Shown: positions 7,139 through 17,164, counted from the first letter of the stretch. The stretch: 28,048 bases of DNA from an uncultured Verrucomicrobiota bacterium (GCA_902591645.1 CACJBM010000020.1:1-28048), one strand, 5' to 3'. Made by a program: numbers and translations. Notes: generated by a model not told the origin, from the letters alone.

Positions 7139-9883
7139 TTAGGCTCCGATCGCCGATAATCTGATTGAATCTAGCCTGAGCCTAGACTTGGCAAGATGAA
7201 TCCGCAACGCATCCCGTTCGTTCTGGGCCTCAGTTATTTCACTTTCGCGAACCGGATGGCCTAGCCTCTTTAACCTTTCGAGTCGGTCAATGGTATCCTC
7301 TAGTGCCTTTTCCATTTTCTTTGCTGCGGCCTTACGATTCTTAACAGCATCTTTTTCTGCCACTTTTTCCGCAGCTTCTGTCATGACTGGAACCATCCTT
7401 TTGAGAATCTCAACTTTAGCTCGAAGCCACTTACGGTTACCTTCCCTCACCTTCGTTCCATCGAAATTCGGTTTAATGTCGTTCCCACCATGATCAACGA
7501 CTACTGGGATCGGGGTCGGAGGAAGGAACCTGTCCGCTCCTAACGAAGCGGGGCAGACCGGCTCCAGCAAGAATGTGCATTCTGCCACCAGTCCTGCCTC
7601 GGCAGCCGTGCCGAGGATCTGTCCAAACGAACTGGACCCTTGTTCTCCATTGAGCATCAGATCGATGCAGGTAGATACGAGCGGATGGTCCCAAGAAATA
7701 AAGGTCATCTGCTCATTGCTCATTGCGGAGGACCTGTCGAAAGTGATAGACATGCCAATTTCCCGCATTCCCGGGAAAGCATCTCCCGCAAAAACGGTAT
7801 CAGGTTTAATATAATAGCAATGATCTCCAAGCTCCTCGATCGCAATTCCAAACTGATCAAAAAGATCCGTCATTAAAATCTCAAGTGTGGGGTCCTGATC
7901 TATCGAATCAATGTCATCCACGATTTTCTTTGCGGCTTTCTGATCAAAAGAACTCATCTCCAGCAATCTGTCCCGGCCCGATTCAAGTTCCTCATCGAGG
8001 TCCTTCTTTGCCGACTTTGTTTGCATAATGATCTTTTCCCATGCACCTGAATCGGTAGGGTCGGTCCTTTCCATTTCTTCGCCAAACTGCTCAAGCAATT
8101 TTGAGCCTCCCTCGATCGGTTTTTGAAAAGCGTCCATTCCCTGATGATACCATTGCGCGAGAGCCGCGTGTTCAGTGCCTACAACAAATGGTACGTAAAT
8201 GCGGACCGTGTCTTTCTGACCAATGCGATCAAGTCTTCCTATTCTCTGTTCGAGTAGAGATGGGGTCTTGGGCAAATCGTAAAGTATGAGGTTGCTCGCA
8301 AACTGAAAGTTTCTTCCTTCGCTTCCTATTTCAGAACAGATGAGCATTCGTGCCCCATCCTCTTCAGCAAAATAGGCAGCACTTCGGTCCCGTTTTATCA
8401 GCTCTAATCCCTCATGAAAAAGGGTCGTCTTTAAACGTACCTTTTCCAGAATCGATTCATTTAACTGCTCAGCTGCCTCAACTGTGCGGCAAATGACTAG
8501 TACTTTTTCTTCTCCAAGGTTTTCCAGTAAATTAATGAGCCAATCTATGCGTGGATCATTCTCCTCATTTTCAGTCTCTAAAGAACATAGGATTGCCTCA
8601 CGCTCGGGGAACCCGCCCAAATTGACTCGACGATTACGGAACATGACTCTCCCGGTCCCATGAAGGTCAAGGAGCCTGCGTAGGAGTTCTTCTGAGTCCT
8701 CAGGAAGATCACCTCCTACCCATTCAGAGAGTTTAATTTTCTCTGAATCCTCAAAATCAGCATCAGTATCAATCTTAGCAGCGATCGCCGAAACTTGAGC
8801 CGCATCCTTCGATTCGACCAAAAACTTTTCAAGATCCGAAAACCGGTCAGGATCCAACAATCTTAGTCTCGCAAAGTGTCCTTCCGGCCTGAGCTGTCCG
8901 GGTGTCCCTGTAAGTAAAAGCAAACCATCAGTAGTAGATGCGAGCTGTTCGACAACCTTATATGCATTACTAACTTCGTTAACGGACCAGTCTAAATGAT
9001 GTGCCTCATCAACAATCAGCATGTCCCAGCCAGCATCCAGTGCCTGAGAAGCTCGGCGTTCATCATTGGCCAAAAGATCAATGCTTGCCAAGATGAGCTG
9101 ATCATCAAGAAAAGGATTCACGTCCTCTTCGGGCACTTCTTTAACTGGTTCCTCTTCAAGGCCAACATTTTCTGCCTCGCCTCCACTTTCTATTGCAACA
9201 CAACGCTCCTCATCAAAGATAGCAAACTGAAGTGAAAAACGACGCAAGAGCTCAATAAACCATTGGTGCACTAATGGTTCAGGAACCAAGACCAGAGCCC
9301 TAGAAATACGTCCCGAGACTAATTGGCTATGCATAATAAGACAAGCTTCGATCGTCTTCCCGAGACCAACCTCATCAGCAAGTAAGACCCGAGGAGCGTG
9401 CCTCTTACTAACCTCATCAGCTATGTAAAGTTGATGAGGAATCAAATCGATGCGCGCACCCATGAGGCCCCTTTCTTTGCGCCCCCTCATCTCAGACCTT
9501 GCCTGGAGAGCCCTTTGCCTCAAAAGAAACTTTCTCGATGAGTTAATGCGTCCACCCAATAACCGGGCATCAGGCTGATGAAATCCGATCCGATCACTGA
9601 GTTCACTTTCCCCAATTTCCCTACCTTCAACAATATAGCTAATCAGGCCCTCAGACTCCTTAGCTTCCTCAACTATCAGGCTACTACCGTCATGCAACTC
9701 AATCGTATCACCAGTACCAAAAACCACACGACGAAGGGGAGCCGATCCAGTCGCATATGTGAGGGTCTCATCGACAGCAGGAAAGACCACAGTCACAGTT
9801 TCATCAGTCGTCTTCAATATCAATCCCAAGCCTTTGTCAGGCTGAGATTCGCTGATCCAACGTTGGCCGGGGAAAAACTGCAT
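7139..9883 (-). CDS. rapA: RapA/HepA-type SWI2/SNF2 ATPase, RNA polymerase-associated
   Basis: The 914-residue protein starts MQFFPGQRWISESQ and continues with VTVVFPAVDETLTYA and APLRRVVF, matching the N-terminal tandem Tudor-like region of RapA, which fixes the start. The SF2 motor follows: DEVGLGKT (Walker A, 170-177), DEAHH (292-296), LLTGTPGQ (323-330), the family-typical FRNRR-x-x-L-G-G-F-P-E-R-E around 414-428, SEIGSEGRNFQ (516-526) and QRIGRLDRIGQ (545-555). RapA recycles stalled or post-termination RNA polymerase using ATP. An acidic insert at about 230-260 lies between motor motifs. The length is close to the E. coli protein (968). It is a lone leftward gene between two exported-enzyme clusters and shows no functional link to them. 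The region around 7500-8300 encodes the helical C-terminal part, which is the least conserved. Confidence 0.93.
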   Translation of the reverse strand: MQFFPGQRWISESQPDKGLGLILKTTDETVTVVFPAVDETLTYATGSAPLRRVVFGTGDTIELHDGSSLIVEEAKESEGLISYIVEGREIGESELSDRIGFHQPDARLLGGRINSSRKFLLRQRALQARSEMRGRKERGLMGARIDLIPHQLYIADEVSKRHAPRVLLADEVGLGKTIEACLIMHSQLVSGRISRALVLVPEPLVHQWFIELLRRFSLQFAIFDEERCVAIESGGEAENVGLEEEPVKEVPEEDVNPFLDDQLILASIDLLANDERRASQALDAGWDMLIVDEAHHLDWSVNEVSNAYKVVEQLASTTDGLLLLTGTPGQLRPEGHFARLRLLDPDRFSDLEKFLVESKDAAQVSAIAAKIDTDADFEDSEKIKLSEWVGGDLPEDSEELLRRLLDLHGTGRVMFRNRRVNLGGFPEREAILCSLETENEENDPRIDWLINLLENLGEEKVLVICRTVEAAEQLNESILEKVRLKTTLFHEGLELIKRDRSAAYFAEEDGARMLICSEIGSEGRNFQFASNLILYDLPKTPSLLEQRIGRLDRIGQKDTVRIYVPFVVGTEHAALAQWYHQGMDAFQKPIEGGSKLLEQFGEEMERTDPTDSGAWEKIIMQTKSAKKDLDEELESGRDRLLEMSSFDQKAAKKIVDDIDSIDQDPTLEILMTDLFDQFGIAIEELGDHCYYIKPDTVFAGDAFPGMREIGMSITFDRSSAMSNEQMTFISWDHPLVSTCIDLMLNGEQGSSSFGQILGTAAEAGLVAECTFLLEPVCPASLGADRFLPPTPIPVVVDHGGNDIKPNFDGTKVREGNRKWLRAKVEILKRMVPVMTEAAEKVAEKDAVKNRKAAAKKMEKALEDTIDRLERLKRLGHPVRESEITEAQNERDALRIHLAKSRLRLDSIRLSAIGA

Positions 9884-10030
9884 GAAGTTAGTTACGGGCG
9901 GGGATTCTCGACTAAAAAAACTAGATTACAAGTTGAAGCTGGAAACTTCTTGAAAATTGAGCAAAATTAATAACATAACTTCCGCTAAATCCGAGCCCAG
10001 AGTATAATTAATTAAAACTTTAATTCCGTT
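9884..10030. promoter_or_regulatory. Divergent promoter region between rapA and the haem protein gene
   Basis: The 147-bp gap must hold both promoters. A TATAAT hexamer at 10003-10008 sits 23 bases before the rightward ATG at 10031. It is a good -10 candidate, which would give a very short leader. The sequence 17 bases upstream of it (near 9980) does not match a -35 box. No candidate is obvious for the leftward gene. No Shine-Dalgarno precedes either start. Confidence 0.35.
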
Positions 10031-13000
10031 ATGTGCAAAATCTCCCAAACATTGCTAATGCCCTGTATTTTGGCTTCTTTTTTAACTATTGCCAATGCAG
10101 AGGTTCCCCCCGAACTAGAATCCATAAAGTTTTCCGGACCAAAAATTACCCCCAGCCCCGCGTGTCTCTGTGCGGCACCAACCGGAGAAGTCTTTGTTGG
10201 TGTCGATATGCTTGGATCATTGGGAAAGGGCCCAGGAAAGGGGAAAATCGTACGCCTAGTTGATACGAACGGTGATGGAGAAGCGAATAAACATACAGTC
10301 TATGCCAACATTGATAATCCTAGAGGTTTAATTGCCGTAGGAACAAAACTCTATGTCTTACATACGGTCATACCTGCCAGTATAGGAAAGTTAACCGGCA
10401 TGCATCTGTCAGTCCTCGAAGATAAGAATTGGGACGGGATAGCTGACGGTGCACCTAAAAAATTAATCTCAGACATTAGCCCACCAAAGCATAACCAGGA
10501 CCGCGGTGCAGATCACACAACGAACGGAATCAGAATGGGCATCGATGGATGGATTTATATTGCCGTTGGCGATTTCGGAATTCATGAAGCAAAGGGAACT
10601 GACGGGACCGAACTGACCATGCTCGGTGGAGGTGTTCTCCGGGTCCGCCCTGACGGTAGCGAGATGGAAGTGTACACGCATGGTTTACGTAACATTTATG
10701 ATATTGCCATCGATCCCTTCATGAATATTTATACTCGGGGCAACACGAATGACGGAGGAGGATGGAACGTGAGATTCATTCATCACATTCAAAGCGGTGA
10801 GTATGGATATCCCATGCTATTTAAAAATTTTACGGATGAAATTATTCCTGCCCTCGTTGATCTGGGCGGTGGTAGCGGGACCGGGGCAATGTTCCTCCAA
10901 GAGCCTAGTTGGCCGGAAAAATATAACAACATAGCCATCATGTGTGACTGGGGAAGGAGCCAGCTGATTATTCACCGACTCACTCCGGACGGACCAACAT
11001 TCACTCAAAAACCGGAAAACTTTATAAGATTACACCAGATCAGTGATGTTGATACGGATGCCTCTGGTCGGCTATATGCCGGGGCCTGGGCAGGTGCAGG
11101 ATACCGGGGCAGTCCTGACAAGGGATGGGTAGAGCGAATCGTTCCCAAGGGATGGGTCTACAAACCCTTTAAAAACACAGCAAAGCGAACTGACCAAGAA
11201 CTCGTACAATTACTACTCTCTGAAAGTTCCACGGCTAGGCTAGCTGCTTCTCAGGAACTTTTGCAAAGGCCAAAGGCAATGAATGCCGTCGCTTCCATTG
11301 CAGCAAATAAATCTGCTCCTCTCCATTCCAGAGTCGCAGCCATATTCACTTACAAACAAATGGCCGGGCCAATGGCAGCGAAAGGACTCGCTAAGCTAAG
11401 CTCTGACAAGACCGTCACTGAGTGGGCATTACGAGCGATCGCTGACCGTAAGACTCAACTAGAAGGGGTAAATAAAGAAATGCTCATACCTGCCCTATCA
11501 GATAACAATCCGAGAGTCAGAGTCGCGGCAGCAGTTGCGTTGGGACGTCTAGGCGATAAGTCCGCAGCCGATAATCTTCTTTCCATTGCAAACCCTCCAG
11601 GAGAAGAAAAGCCTACCCAAGCGCCAACGACTCCTCCTGCATTTCAAACAAAAGCCTTCAAAGGACTCAAGACTTTTCCTGTTGAAGTTGATGTGACGGG
11701 ATTCAAACAAATCTATCTCACGGTCACGGACGGAGGTGACGGGGACGGAGAAGATCATGGGGCCTGGTTCGATCCTGTCTTCGAAAATGGGAGCGGCAAA
11801 AAGGTAAAACTTTCTACATTAAAATGGAAATCTGCAAAAAGTGGTTGGGGGAAAATCGGATTTGGTATCAGTGCCACGGGCGGACCACTGAAGAACGGAA
11901 GCGGCAAATTACAACCGGATGGGCTTGGGACTCATGCAAATTCCGTAATCGTATATAATGTTCCTTCAGGAGCTAAAAAATTTAAAGCCAGAGTCGGTCT
12001 TGCAAATACATCCAAAGGAAAAGGGAAAATTCAATTCATTGTATCCAAATCCTTGCCGTCAGTTTCTGGTACTTCCAGTTCCAAAGAAGGGCCGCACGCA
12101 CAACCAAACTCACCTATTATACTACCACACATAGCCGTGAAAGCTCTCGTGGACATGGGTGCATCAGAATCGTGTGTCGAAGCCGTGGGTGGACCTAACA
12201 GTCGTGGAGCCCTGTGGGCACTTCGTCTAATGCATAATGAAAAGGCAGTAGACGGTTTAATTGCAAAATATGGTTCCGCAGCAGCAGAAAAATTCAGGCC
12301 AGGAATATTGACTGCTCTGATCCGCCTCTACCAAATCGAAGCTCCATATGATGGCTCATGGTGGTGGAGCACTAGACCCGATACGCGTGGTCCCTACTAC
12401 CGCCCAATCAAATGGAAAGGGTCAGAAAAAATTGGCACATTCATTAAATCAGTTTGGGATAAAGGCGAATATCGACAGGTAATAGCAACTAATAATGCTA
12501 AGACAAGATCAGGGATAGAAGGAGTGGACATCGCCAAAATTGCGGCCGCTCCCACCAAACCCGCCAAACCAACGATAGATCTTAGCGCCATTGCCAGAAC
12601 CAAAGGACAAGTTGGAAAAATGTCGATCGAGGATATTATTCTCGCACTCGCTGACGTTAAGGGAGATCCCAAAAAAGGAGAAGTTCTCTTTACTAAGCAA
12701 GGTTGCATCGCTTGTCATACCACGAGCCCTAATGAAGCTCCTAAGGGTCCATACATGGGTCAGGTCGGTGCGGTCCTATCAAGGGACCAGATCGCTGAAT
12801 CAATCCTCAAGCCTAACGCTTCAATATCTCAAGGCTTTGCAACAGTGTCCGTTCTGACCAAGGACAATAAGTCGATGGTCGGTTTCGTGACCTCAGAATC
12901 TGCTGACAAAATTGAGATGCGCGACATCGCCGGACAAGCACATAACTTTAAAGTATCCAATATCAAATCACGGACTGAACTTAAAATTTCCATGATGCCT

Positions 13001-13075
13001 GAGGGACTTGCAAATTCACTTAGCATAAGTGAATTTGCTTCTCTGGTAAGTTTCCTTGCCAGCAAAAAAGGCTAG
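10031..13075 (+). CDS. Multidomain PVC-type haem protein: propeller, HEAT repeats with an inserted NPCBM domain, C-terminal cytochrome c
   Basis: The 1014-residue product has a signal peptide (1-23). Residues about 30-380 form a propeller related to PQQ-dependent sugar dehydrogenases: DTNGDGEANKHTVY at 78-91, RGADHTTNGIRMGIDGWIYIAVGD at about 158-181, YTHGLRNIYDIAIDP at 215-229. HEAT-like helices span about 385-520 (NPRVRVAAAVALGRLGD). An NPCBM-like carbohydrate-binding region follows at about 538-672, with TVTDGGDGDGEDHGAWFDP and the closing D-G-L-G-T-H-A-N-S motif. More helical repeats come at about 695-770. The planctomycete-type haem domain at 870-1012 has CIACH at 892-896; M988 or M989 are possible axial ligands. 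I infer a periplasmic sugar-oxidising or glycan-binding electron carrier. It is 88 bp ahead of the DUF1080 gene and may be co-expressed with it. Confidence 0.9.
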   Translation: MCKISQTLLMPCILASFLTIANAEVPPELESIKFSGPKITPSPACLCAAPTGEVFVGVDMLGSLGKGPGKGKIVRLVDTNGDGEANKHTVYANIDNPRGLIAVGTKLYVLHTVIPASIGKLTGMHLSVLEDKNWDGIADGAPKKLISDISPPKHNQDRGADHTTNGIRMGIDGWIYIAVGDFGIHEAKGTDGTELTMLGGGVLRVRPDGSEMEVYTHGLRNIYDIAIDPFMNIYTRGNTNDGGGWNVRFIHHIQSGEYGYPMLFKNFTDEIIPALVDLGGGSGTGAMFLQEPSWPEKYNNIAIMCDWGRSQLIIHRLTPDGPTFTQKPENFIRLHQISDVDTDASGRLYAGAWAGAGYRGSPDKGWVERIVPKGWVYKPFKNTAKRTDQELVQLLLSESSTARLAASQELLQRPKAMNAVASIAANKSAPLHSRVAAIFTYKQMAGPMAAKGLAKLSSDKTVTEWALRAIADRKTQLEGVNKEMLIPALSDNNPRVRVAAAVALGRLGDKSAADNLLSIANPPGEEKPTQAPTTPPAFQTKAFKGLKTFPVEVDVTGFKQIYLTVTDGGDGDGEDHGAWFDPVFENGSGKKVKLSTLKWKSAKSGWGKIGFGISATGGPLKNGSGKLQPDGLGTHANSVIVYNVPSGAKKFKARVGLANTSKGKGKIQFIVSKSLPSVSGTSSSKEGPHAQPNSPIILPHIAVKALVDMGASESCVEAVGGPNSRGALWALRLMHNEKAVDGLIAKYGSAAAEKFRPGILTALIRLYQIEAPYDGSWWWSTRPDTRGPYYRPIKWKGSEKIGTFIKSVWDKGEYRQVIATNNAKTRSGIEGVDIAKIAAAPTKPAKPTIDLSAIARTKGQVGKMSIEDIILALADVKGDPKKGEVLFTKQGCIACHTTSPNEAPKGPYMGQVGAVLSRDQIAESILKPNASISQGFATVSVLTKDNKSMVGFVTSESADKIEMRDIAGQAHNFKVSNIKSRTELKISMMPEGLANSLSISEFASLVSFLASKKG

Positions 13076-13163
13076 CCATAACTATTTGCCCTATTTTTTA
13101 AGCATATAAACAGTTTATTTTTATTGTTTTAACTGATCCGAACCAATTTTAACATTATTCCTA

Positions 13164-13979
13164 ATGTCATCCCAATTGAAATTCATGAACACTACCAAAC
13201 AAATTGCCGTCCTTACTCTATTTGCCGTCATGCACTCAGCGAGTGCCGAGCCGAAAGCAACTCAGCCGAAAGATAAGCCAGGTTACGATAAGACGAAAGA
13301 TGCCGGCGCCAACGCACCGAAAGGAGCGGACATCCTCTTTGACGGGACACAGAAATCGATCGATTCTAACTGGGAAATGTGGCCGAAGAGTGACATGAAG
13401 ATCACTTGGTCACTGGTCAAGAGCCCCACGGATGACACGAAAGTGTTGATGACGAACGGCGGCAAGAGCTGGGGAACACACGACCTTGTCACCAAGAAGA
13501 AATATAGGGACTTCGAGGGTCACGTTGACTTTGTCCTGTGCGGCAATCGTGGTGACGATTCGCTTGAAGGTTACTCCAACAGCGGCGTTTACCTTCATAA
13601 CCGTTACGAGATCCAGATTGAATCACCCAAGGGAAACAACACGAAGGATCCCTACAGCTGGAAAATTGGACCCCACGGTATTGCCGCCTTCTGCATGGAG
13701 CGCGTTCCAGACACGAACGCCTGGCGGCCCAACGGCCAGTGGCACTCATTCCACTTCATCTCTAAGGCTGCACGCTGGAACGGCGATAAGATGATCGAGC
13801 CGGCTCGGGCCACGGTATGGTGGAACGGCGTAAAGGTTCACGACAATGTCCAGATCAAGAAAGCTAACGGCGGAATCAAAGTCACTTCAGCGCTTGGAGG
13901 CCTCAAGCTCCAAGAGCATGGTCAGGATGTACGATTCCGCAACGTTTGGATTCGTGAAATGAAGGGTAGCAAGAAGTAA
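13164..13979 (+). CDS. Secreted DUF1080 (3-keto-disaccharide hydrolase-like) protein
   Basis: The 271-residue protein has the DUF1080 pattern: ADILFDGTQ near 54-62, a paired tryptophan region, a central block of GYSNSGVYLHNRYEIQI, then GQWHSFHFISKAARWNG and the ending VRFRNVWIREMK. The fold is a LamG/concanavalin-like beta sandwich. Characterised members cleave 3-keto-glycosides; most PVC members are untested. The ATG at 13164 gives a long charged N-terminus; an in-frame ATG at 13185 gives a more typical signal peptide (MNTTKQIAVLTLFAVMHSASA) and may be the real start. Neither has a Shine-Dalgarno. Codon use differs from the neighbours: by hand count 14 of 16 Asn codons are AAC, and Lys is mostly AAG, suggesting strong expression or a different origin. 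Confidence 0.87.
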   Translation: MSSQLKFMNTTKQIAVLTLFAVMHSASAEPKATQPKDKPGYDKTKDAGANAPKGADILFDGTQKSIDSNWEMWPKSDMKITWSLVKSPTDDTKVLMTNGGKSWGTHDLVTKKKYRDFEGHVDFVLCGNRGDDSLEGYSNSGVYLHNRYEIQIESPKGNNTKDPYSWKIGPHGIAAFCMERVPDTNAWRPNGQWHSFHFISKAARWNGDKMIEPARATVWWNGVKVHDNVQIKKANGGIKVTSALGGLKLQEHGQDVRFRNVWIREMKGSKK

Positions 13980-14050
13980 GTCACAACTTGTGCGGGACAA
14001 AGGCAAGTACCGTCAAAGAAACGGACAAAGAAAATTTCAGCGCAAAAAAA

Positions 14051-17000
14051 TTAACCGTTCTTTCCTTTAATTTTCCTAGCAGGTGCTTCAGCATCCTTGT
14101 TACGGAAACCATACATCGGTAAGAGTCTGTAATAGACCTCGAGGCTAAGAGTCGCGAGGGTCGTTGAAACGACGCGGCCTCCAGAAGCAGCATGCGCTGC
14201 ACTTTTGTCCCAGCTTCCTTTTTCTGAACCGGTCTTCTTTTGTAAAAGTGGTAAAGTTTCCTTTATTCGTTCGTTCCAGTCTGTCCACACGGGTCCCTGG
14301 TGCTGGTAAAGAGCAAGCGTACCATAATAAACATAGTAATAATCCGGGTTACGTACATTGATCTGTCGCATTTTTAATATCTCCGCACTTTCTGCCATAC
14401 GAGGTTCTGTCGGGGATATTAGATCCAATTGTCTACAAAACATTCCCGTTGCAACCATCGCAGGTTTGTTTTTTTCGGGTCCTGTGTATCCATACATTCC
14501 TCCATGCCTTCCTCCCCCTGCATGATCGAACCATTTTTGCGCATCAGTAAAAACTTTTTCCTCGATCTCAATTCCTGCCATCCGGGCACTGTGCAGTGCC
14601 ATGTATTGCCATCCGGTTACCGAAGTATCAGAATCTCCGGGCCTAACGTCATACCTCCATCCACCCTTCGTTGGGCTCTGTGCTTCGAGGATTAAATTGA
14701 TAGCTCTTTCGGCAGGTTCCCTAAGCTTCTCATCCTTACTGACTCCATAAGCTTCACAAAGTGCTATAGCAGCAATGCCATGACAATACATGCGACCACC
14801 ACCGCGCAGATCCCCGTTCTCTTTTTGCTGGGAAACGAGCCACTCAATTCCTTTACGAACATTGTTCTGATACTTGCCACCTGCATTGTGACTGGCTCCC
14901 CAACCATAATAACAGAGAAGTGCGAGTCCAGTGCTGGCCGTGTCAAAGGCTCCGTTCCCTCCATGCTTCTTAGTGTCCCACCGGCCATTCGGCTCCTGAT
15001 TGCGGCTCAACCAATCGAGTGCATTGACAATGGCACGTTCTGTAGCATCTGAGCCCCCGAGCTGTTCGATAGTCTCAAGTGAAGGCCTGCCCCGTTGCTT
15101 ACGCATTATTTTAGTAAATGCATTTGGATCGATTGATTCTTTCGGTGTCTCTAACTCTCCTGGAAGGAGCGGGTCAGTCTCAGGATCCGATCCGGGCAAC
15201 TTTAGACTCAACGATGCCAATGTTCCGGAACCATCTAGTGGAGGAGCCTGATCATTTGCTTCAAGGCCCCTATGAGCCACTATAACATCTCCTCCAGTGT
15301 CTTTTGTTTCCGCAGTCGCGTCCCCAGCTTCGATCTGGTCTGTTTCTGTTGATGATTCTGAAGCCGCATTTGTGAGTTCAGCTTTTTCATTTGTTTTTTC
15401 TGTTTCAACTTGCGGAACAAATTCCGTGGGACGGAAAAGATCTGATAATGGATTTGCTGGCTCTACGGCCTTTTGAGTTTCAACGGGATCGCGTTCGTCA
15501 AGTTCCGGGCTCTCCGGTTCGGGCAATAATGTTTCTGGTAAAGCGACAAGGATAGGAGTGATGTTTTTAGGATTTGTTAAAGGTTCATCGGTCGTTGCAG
15601 CGTTCGCTTTCGATGCCCGCACATCAGTAATGAGTGATGTTTTGCTTGTGCTGGCAACAATTGGATTGGTTTTAATATTTTTCTGTGGTTCTAGGACCGG
15701 AATCTTAAAATCGCTTTCAAGTTTATCGGTCAGTAATGCGACTGAGCTCTCAGAGACCTGAGCCTCTTCGGGAGTACTTTCAAGTGCAAGCTCCTCCTGC
15801 GCTAACGCATCAATACTTATGGCAATTTCCGGAGCCTGTACTTCTCCACCAGAACTAAATTCCTTAGTTATGAGCCAAACCATCATTAGTAAAAGTGCCA
15901 GTAAATGTATAATGGCAGACCCTGCTAAGCACTTGTGGTACAGGGTACTAATGTCGCGCCAATGCTCTAGCAGATAAATCAGACCTATGAGAGCTGCAAT
16001 TGCTAGGAGTATCCACCAAATGATTTTACTCATTAGCTCCTTGAACTTTTCCCAAGATGTTAGATCAGTGAATCCAAAAACTTCTCGTGTCGTGGAACGG
16101 TAAAGCCTGTAACGTTTCAAATCATCATTCTCAATAGAATCTTCCAGATCAAGGTCTGTACTGAAAAGCAAATCAAAGCCTTCCATTCGTATAGCCGGAT
16201 CCGTCGCGTCACCTTTTTCCATATAAAGGTCAATTTTCTCGGGTGGAAATTCTTCGCCATTCACTACACGACTGAGATAAACACTAAACCCTTTTTCCTG
16301 GTTTCTGTCTCTGTCCGAGGCAAGAAAGATATGATTGCCCTGGCTCGTCAGTGAAGCCTGCAAATCTTCCGATTCAGAGTTCAGATCATTAACCGCTTCG
16401 ACTTCAGAAAATACAGGAAAAGGTAGACTCTTTTCTGTCTCTTCGGGAACCTCAGGAGGCTCAGGATCAATAACTTTTCTTGCAACATAAATATCATTCT
16501 TATTCCCTTTCTTATTGGATGAGAAAAATAGCCTTTGTCCGTCCTCAGCAGGAGCGGGTCCGAGCTCATCCTGAGGTGTGTTAATGGATTCATTTAATAA
16601 CTGTGCAATGCTCCATTTTGTTCCCTCGTTGCGGGACACATAAATATCATAACCTCCCTCTCCCCCTTCTCTGTCAGAAGAAAAATAAAGGAATTTCCCA
16701 TCTCTAGAAAAAGCAGGACCCCTTTCGTTGTTCTGGCTGTTCAGTTCTGCAACGGGTTCTGGGACAGACCATGTGCGTCCGTCCCAGGCTGATAGGAAAA
16801 GATCCGTGCCACTGTCATCATTCGCTGGACGCACAAAGACCATAGATGTCCCGTTCGGCGAAAATGCAGCCTCTAGTCTATAATTTGCAGCGTTAATGCT
16901 ATCGCTCTCTTCCGTATCGGGAACGGTTGTGCTTTCATTAAAAAGATTTTGTTTTGGGTCCTGCCACAGGACTCTACGAACTTTGTTTTCTTCGATACCG

Positions 17001-17164
17001 ATAGTATTACCCGCTTCGTCTGAAAAATATGCCCAGACATCGGCTTGCAACTTTTTCCAAATTACTGATGAGAGCCCTGCAAAAATAACAAGACTGATTA
17101 ATGCAAAAAGAAACCGGCCCTTTGTGCCTTTGGTTCTTGGTGCTTTCTTTTTATCAGAACTCAT
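14051..17164 (-). CDS. Inner-membrane PD40 propeller / TonB-like helix / alpha-alpha toroid fusion
   Basis: I chose the ATG at 17164 because it gives the same MSS start as its paralogue; an in-frame GTG at 17173 overlaps the upstream stop and would add three residues. Order (from the ATG): basic N-terminus, TM1 (17-36), five PD40-like blades (about 95-345, with RDGKFLYFSSDREGGEGGYDIYV), TM2 (381-399), a short basic loop, TM3 (about 414-433). TM3 carries S416-x3-H420, the TonB membrane signature, and exits into an acidic, proline-containing linker (437-680). The toroid at about 705-1020 has QW-like repeats (NQEPNGRW, QSPTKGGW) and CHGIAAIALCEAYG. Its GDSDTSVTGW (843-852) lacks the DxDD acid of cyclases, so it is probably not a cyclase. 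By topology, the propeller and toroid are periplasmic. It is the last gene of the ExbB/ExbD operon, and I infer it is the energised partner. Confidence 0.85.
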   Translation of the reverse strand: MSSDKKKAPRTKGTKGRFLFALISLVIFAGLSSVIWKKLQADVWAYFSDEAGNTIGIEENKVRRVLWQDPKQNLFNESTTVPDTEESDSINAANYRLEAAFSPNGTSMVFVRPANDDSGTDLFLSAWDGRTWSVPEPVAELNSQNNERGPAFSRDGKFLYFSSDREGGEGGYDIYVSRNEGTKWSIAQLLNESINTPQDELGPAPAEDGQRLFFSSNKKGNKNDIYVARKVIDPEPPEVPEETEKSLPFPVFSEVEAVNDLNSESEDLQASLTSQGNHIFLASDRDRNQEKGFSVYLSRVVNGEEFPPEKIDLYMEKGDATDPAIRMEGFDLLFSTDLDLEDSIENDDLKRYRLYRSTTREVFGFTDLTSWEKFKELMSKIIWWILLAIAALIGLIYLLEHWRDISTLYHKCLAGSAIIHLLALLLMMVWLITKEFSSGGEVQAPEIAISIDALAQEELALESTPEEAQVSESSVALLTDKLESDFKIPVLEPQKNIKTNPIVASTSKTSLITDVRASKANAATTDEPLTNPKNITPILVALPETLLPEPESPELDERDPVETQKAVEPANPLSDLFRPTEFVPQVETEKTNEKAELTNAASESSTETDQIEAGDATAETKDTGGDVIVAHRGLEANDQAPPLDGSGTLASLSLKLPGSDPETDPLLPGELETPKESIDPNAFTKIMRKQRGRPSLETIEQLGGSDATERAIVNALDWLSRNQEPNGRWDTKKHGGNGAFDTASTGLALLCYYGWGASHNAGGKYQNNVRKGIEWLVSQQKENGDLRGGGRMYCHGIAAIALCEAYGVSKDEKLREPAERAINLILEAQSPTKGGWRYDVRPGDSDTSVTGWQYMALHSARMAGIEIEEKVFTDAQKWFDHAGGGRHGGMYGYTGPEKNKPAMVATGMFCRQLDLISPTEPRMAESAEILKMRQINVRNPDYYYVYYGTLALYQHQGPVWTDWNERIKETLPLLQKKTGSEKGSWDKSAAHAASGGRVVSTTLATLSLEVYYRLLPMYGFRNKDAEAPARKIKGKNG

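Noticed and set aside
9578..9970. 130-codon rightward open frame over the start of rapA
   Set aside because: It is antisense to the conserved RapA N-terminus and has a composition typical of a shadow frame.
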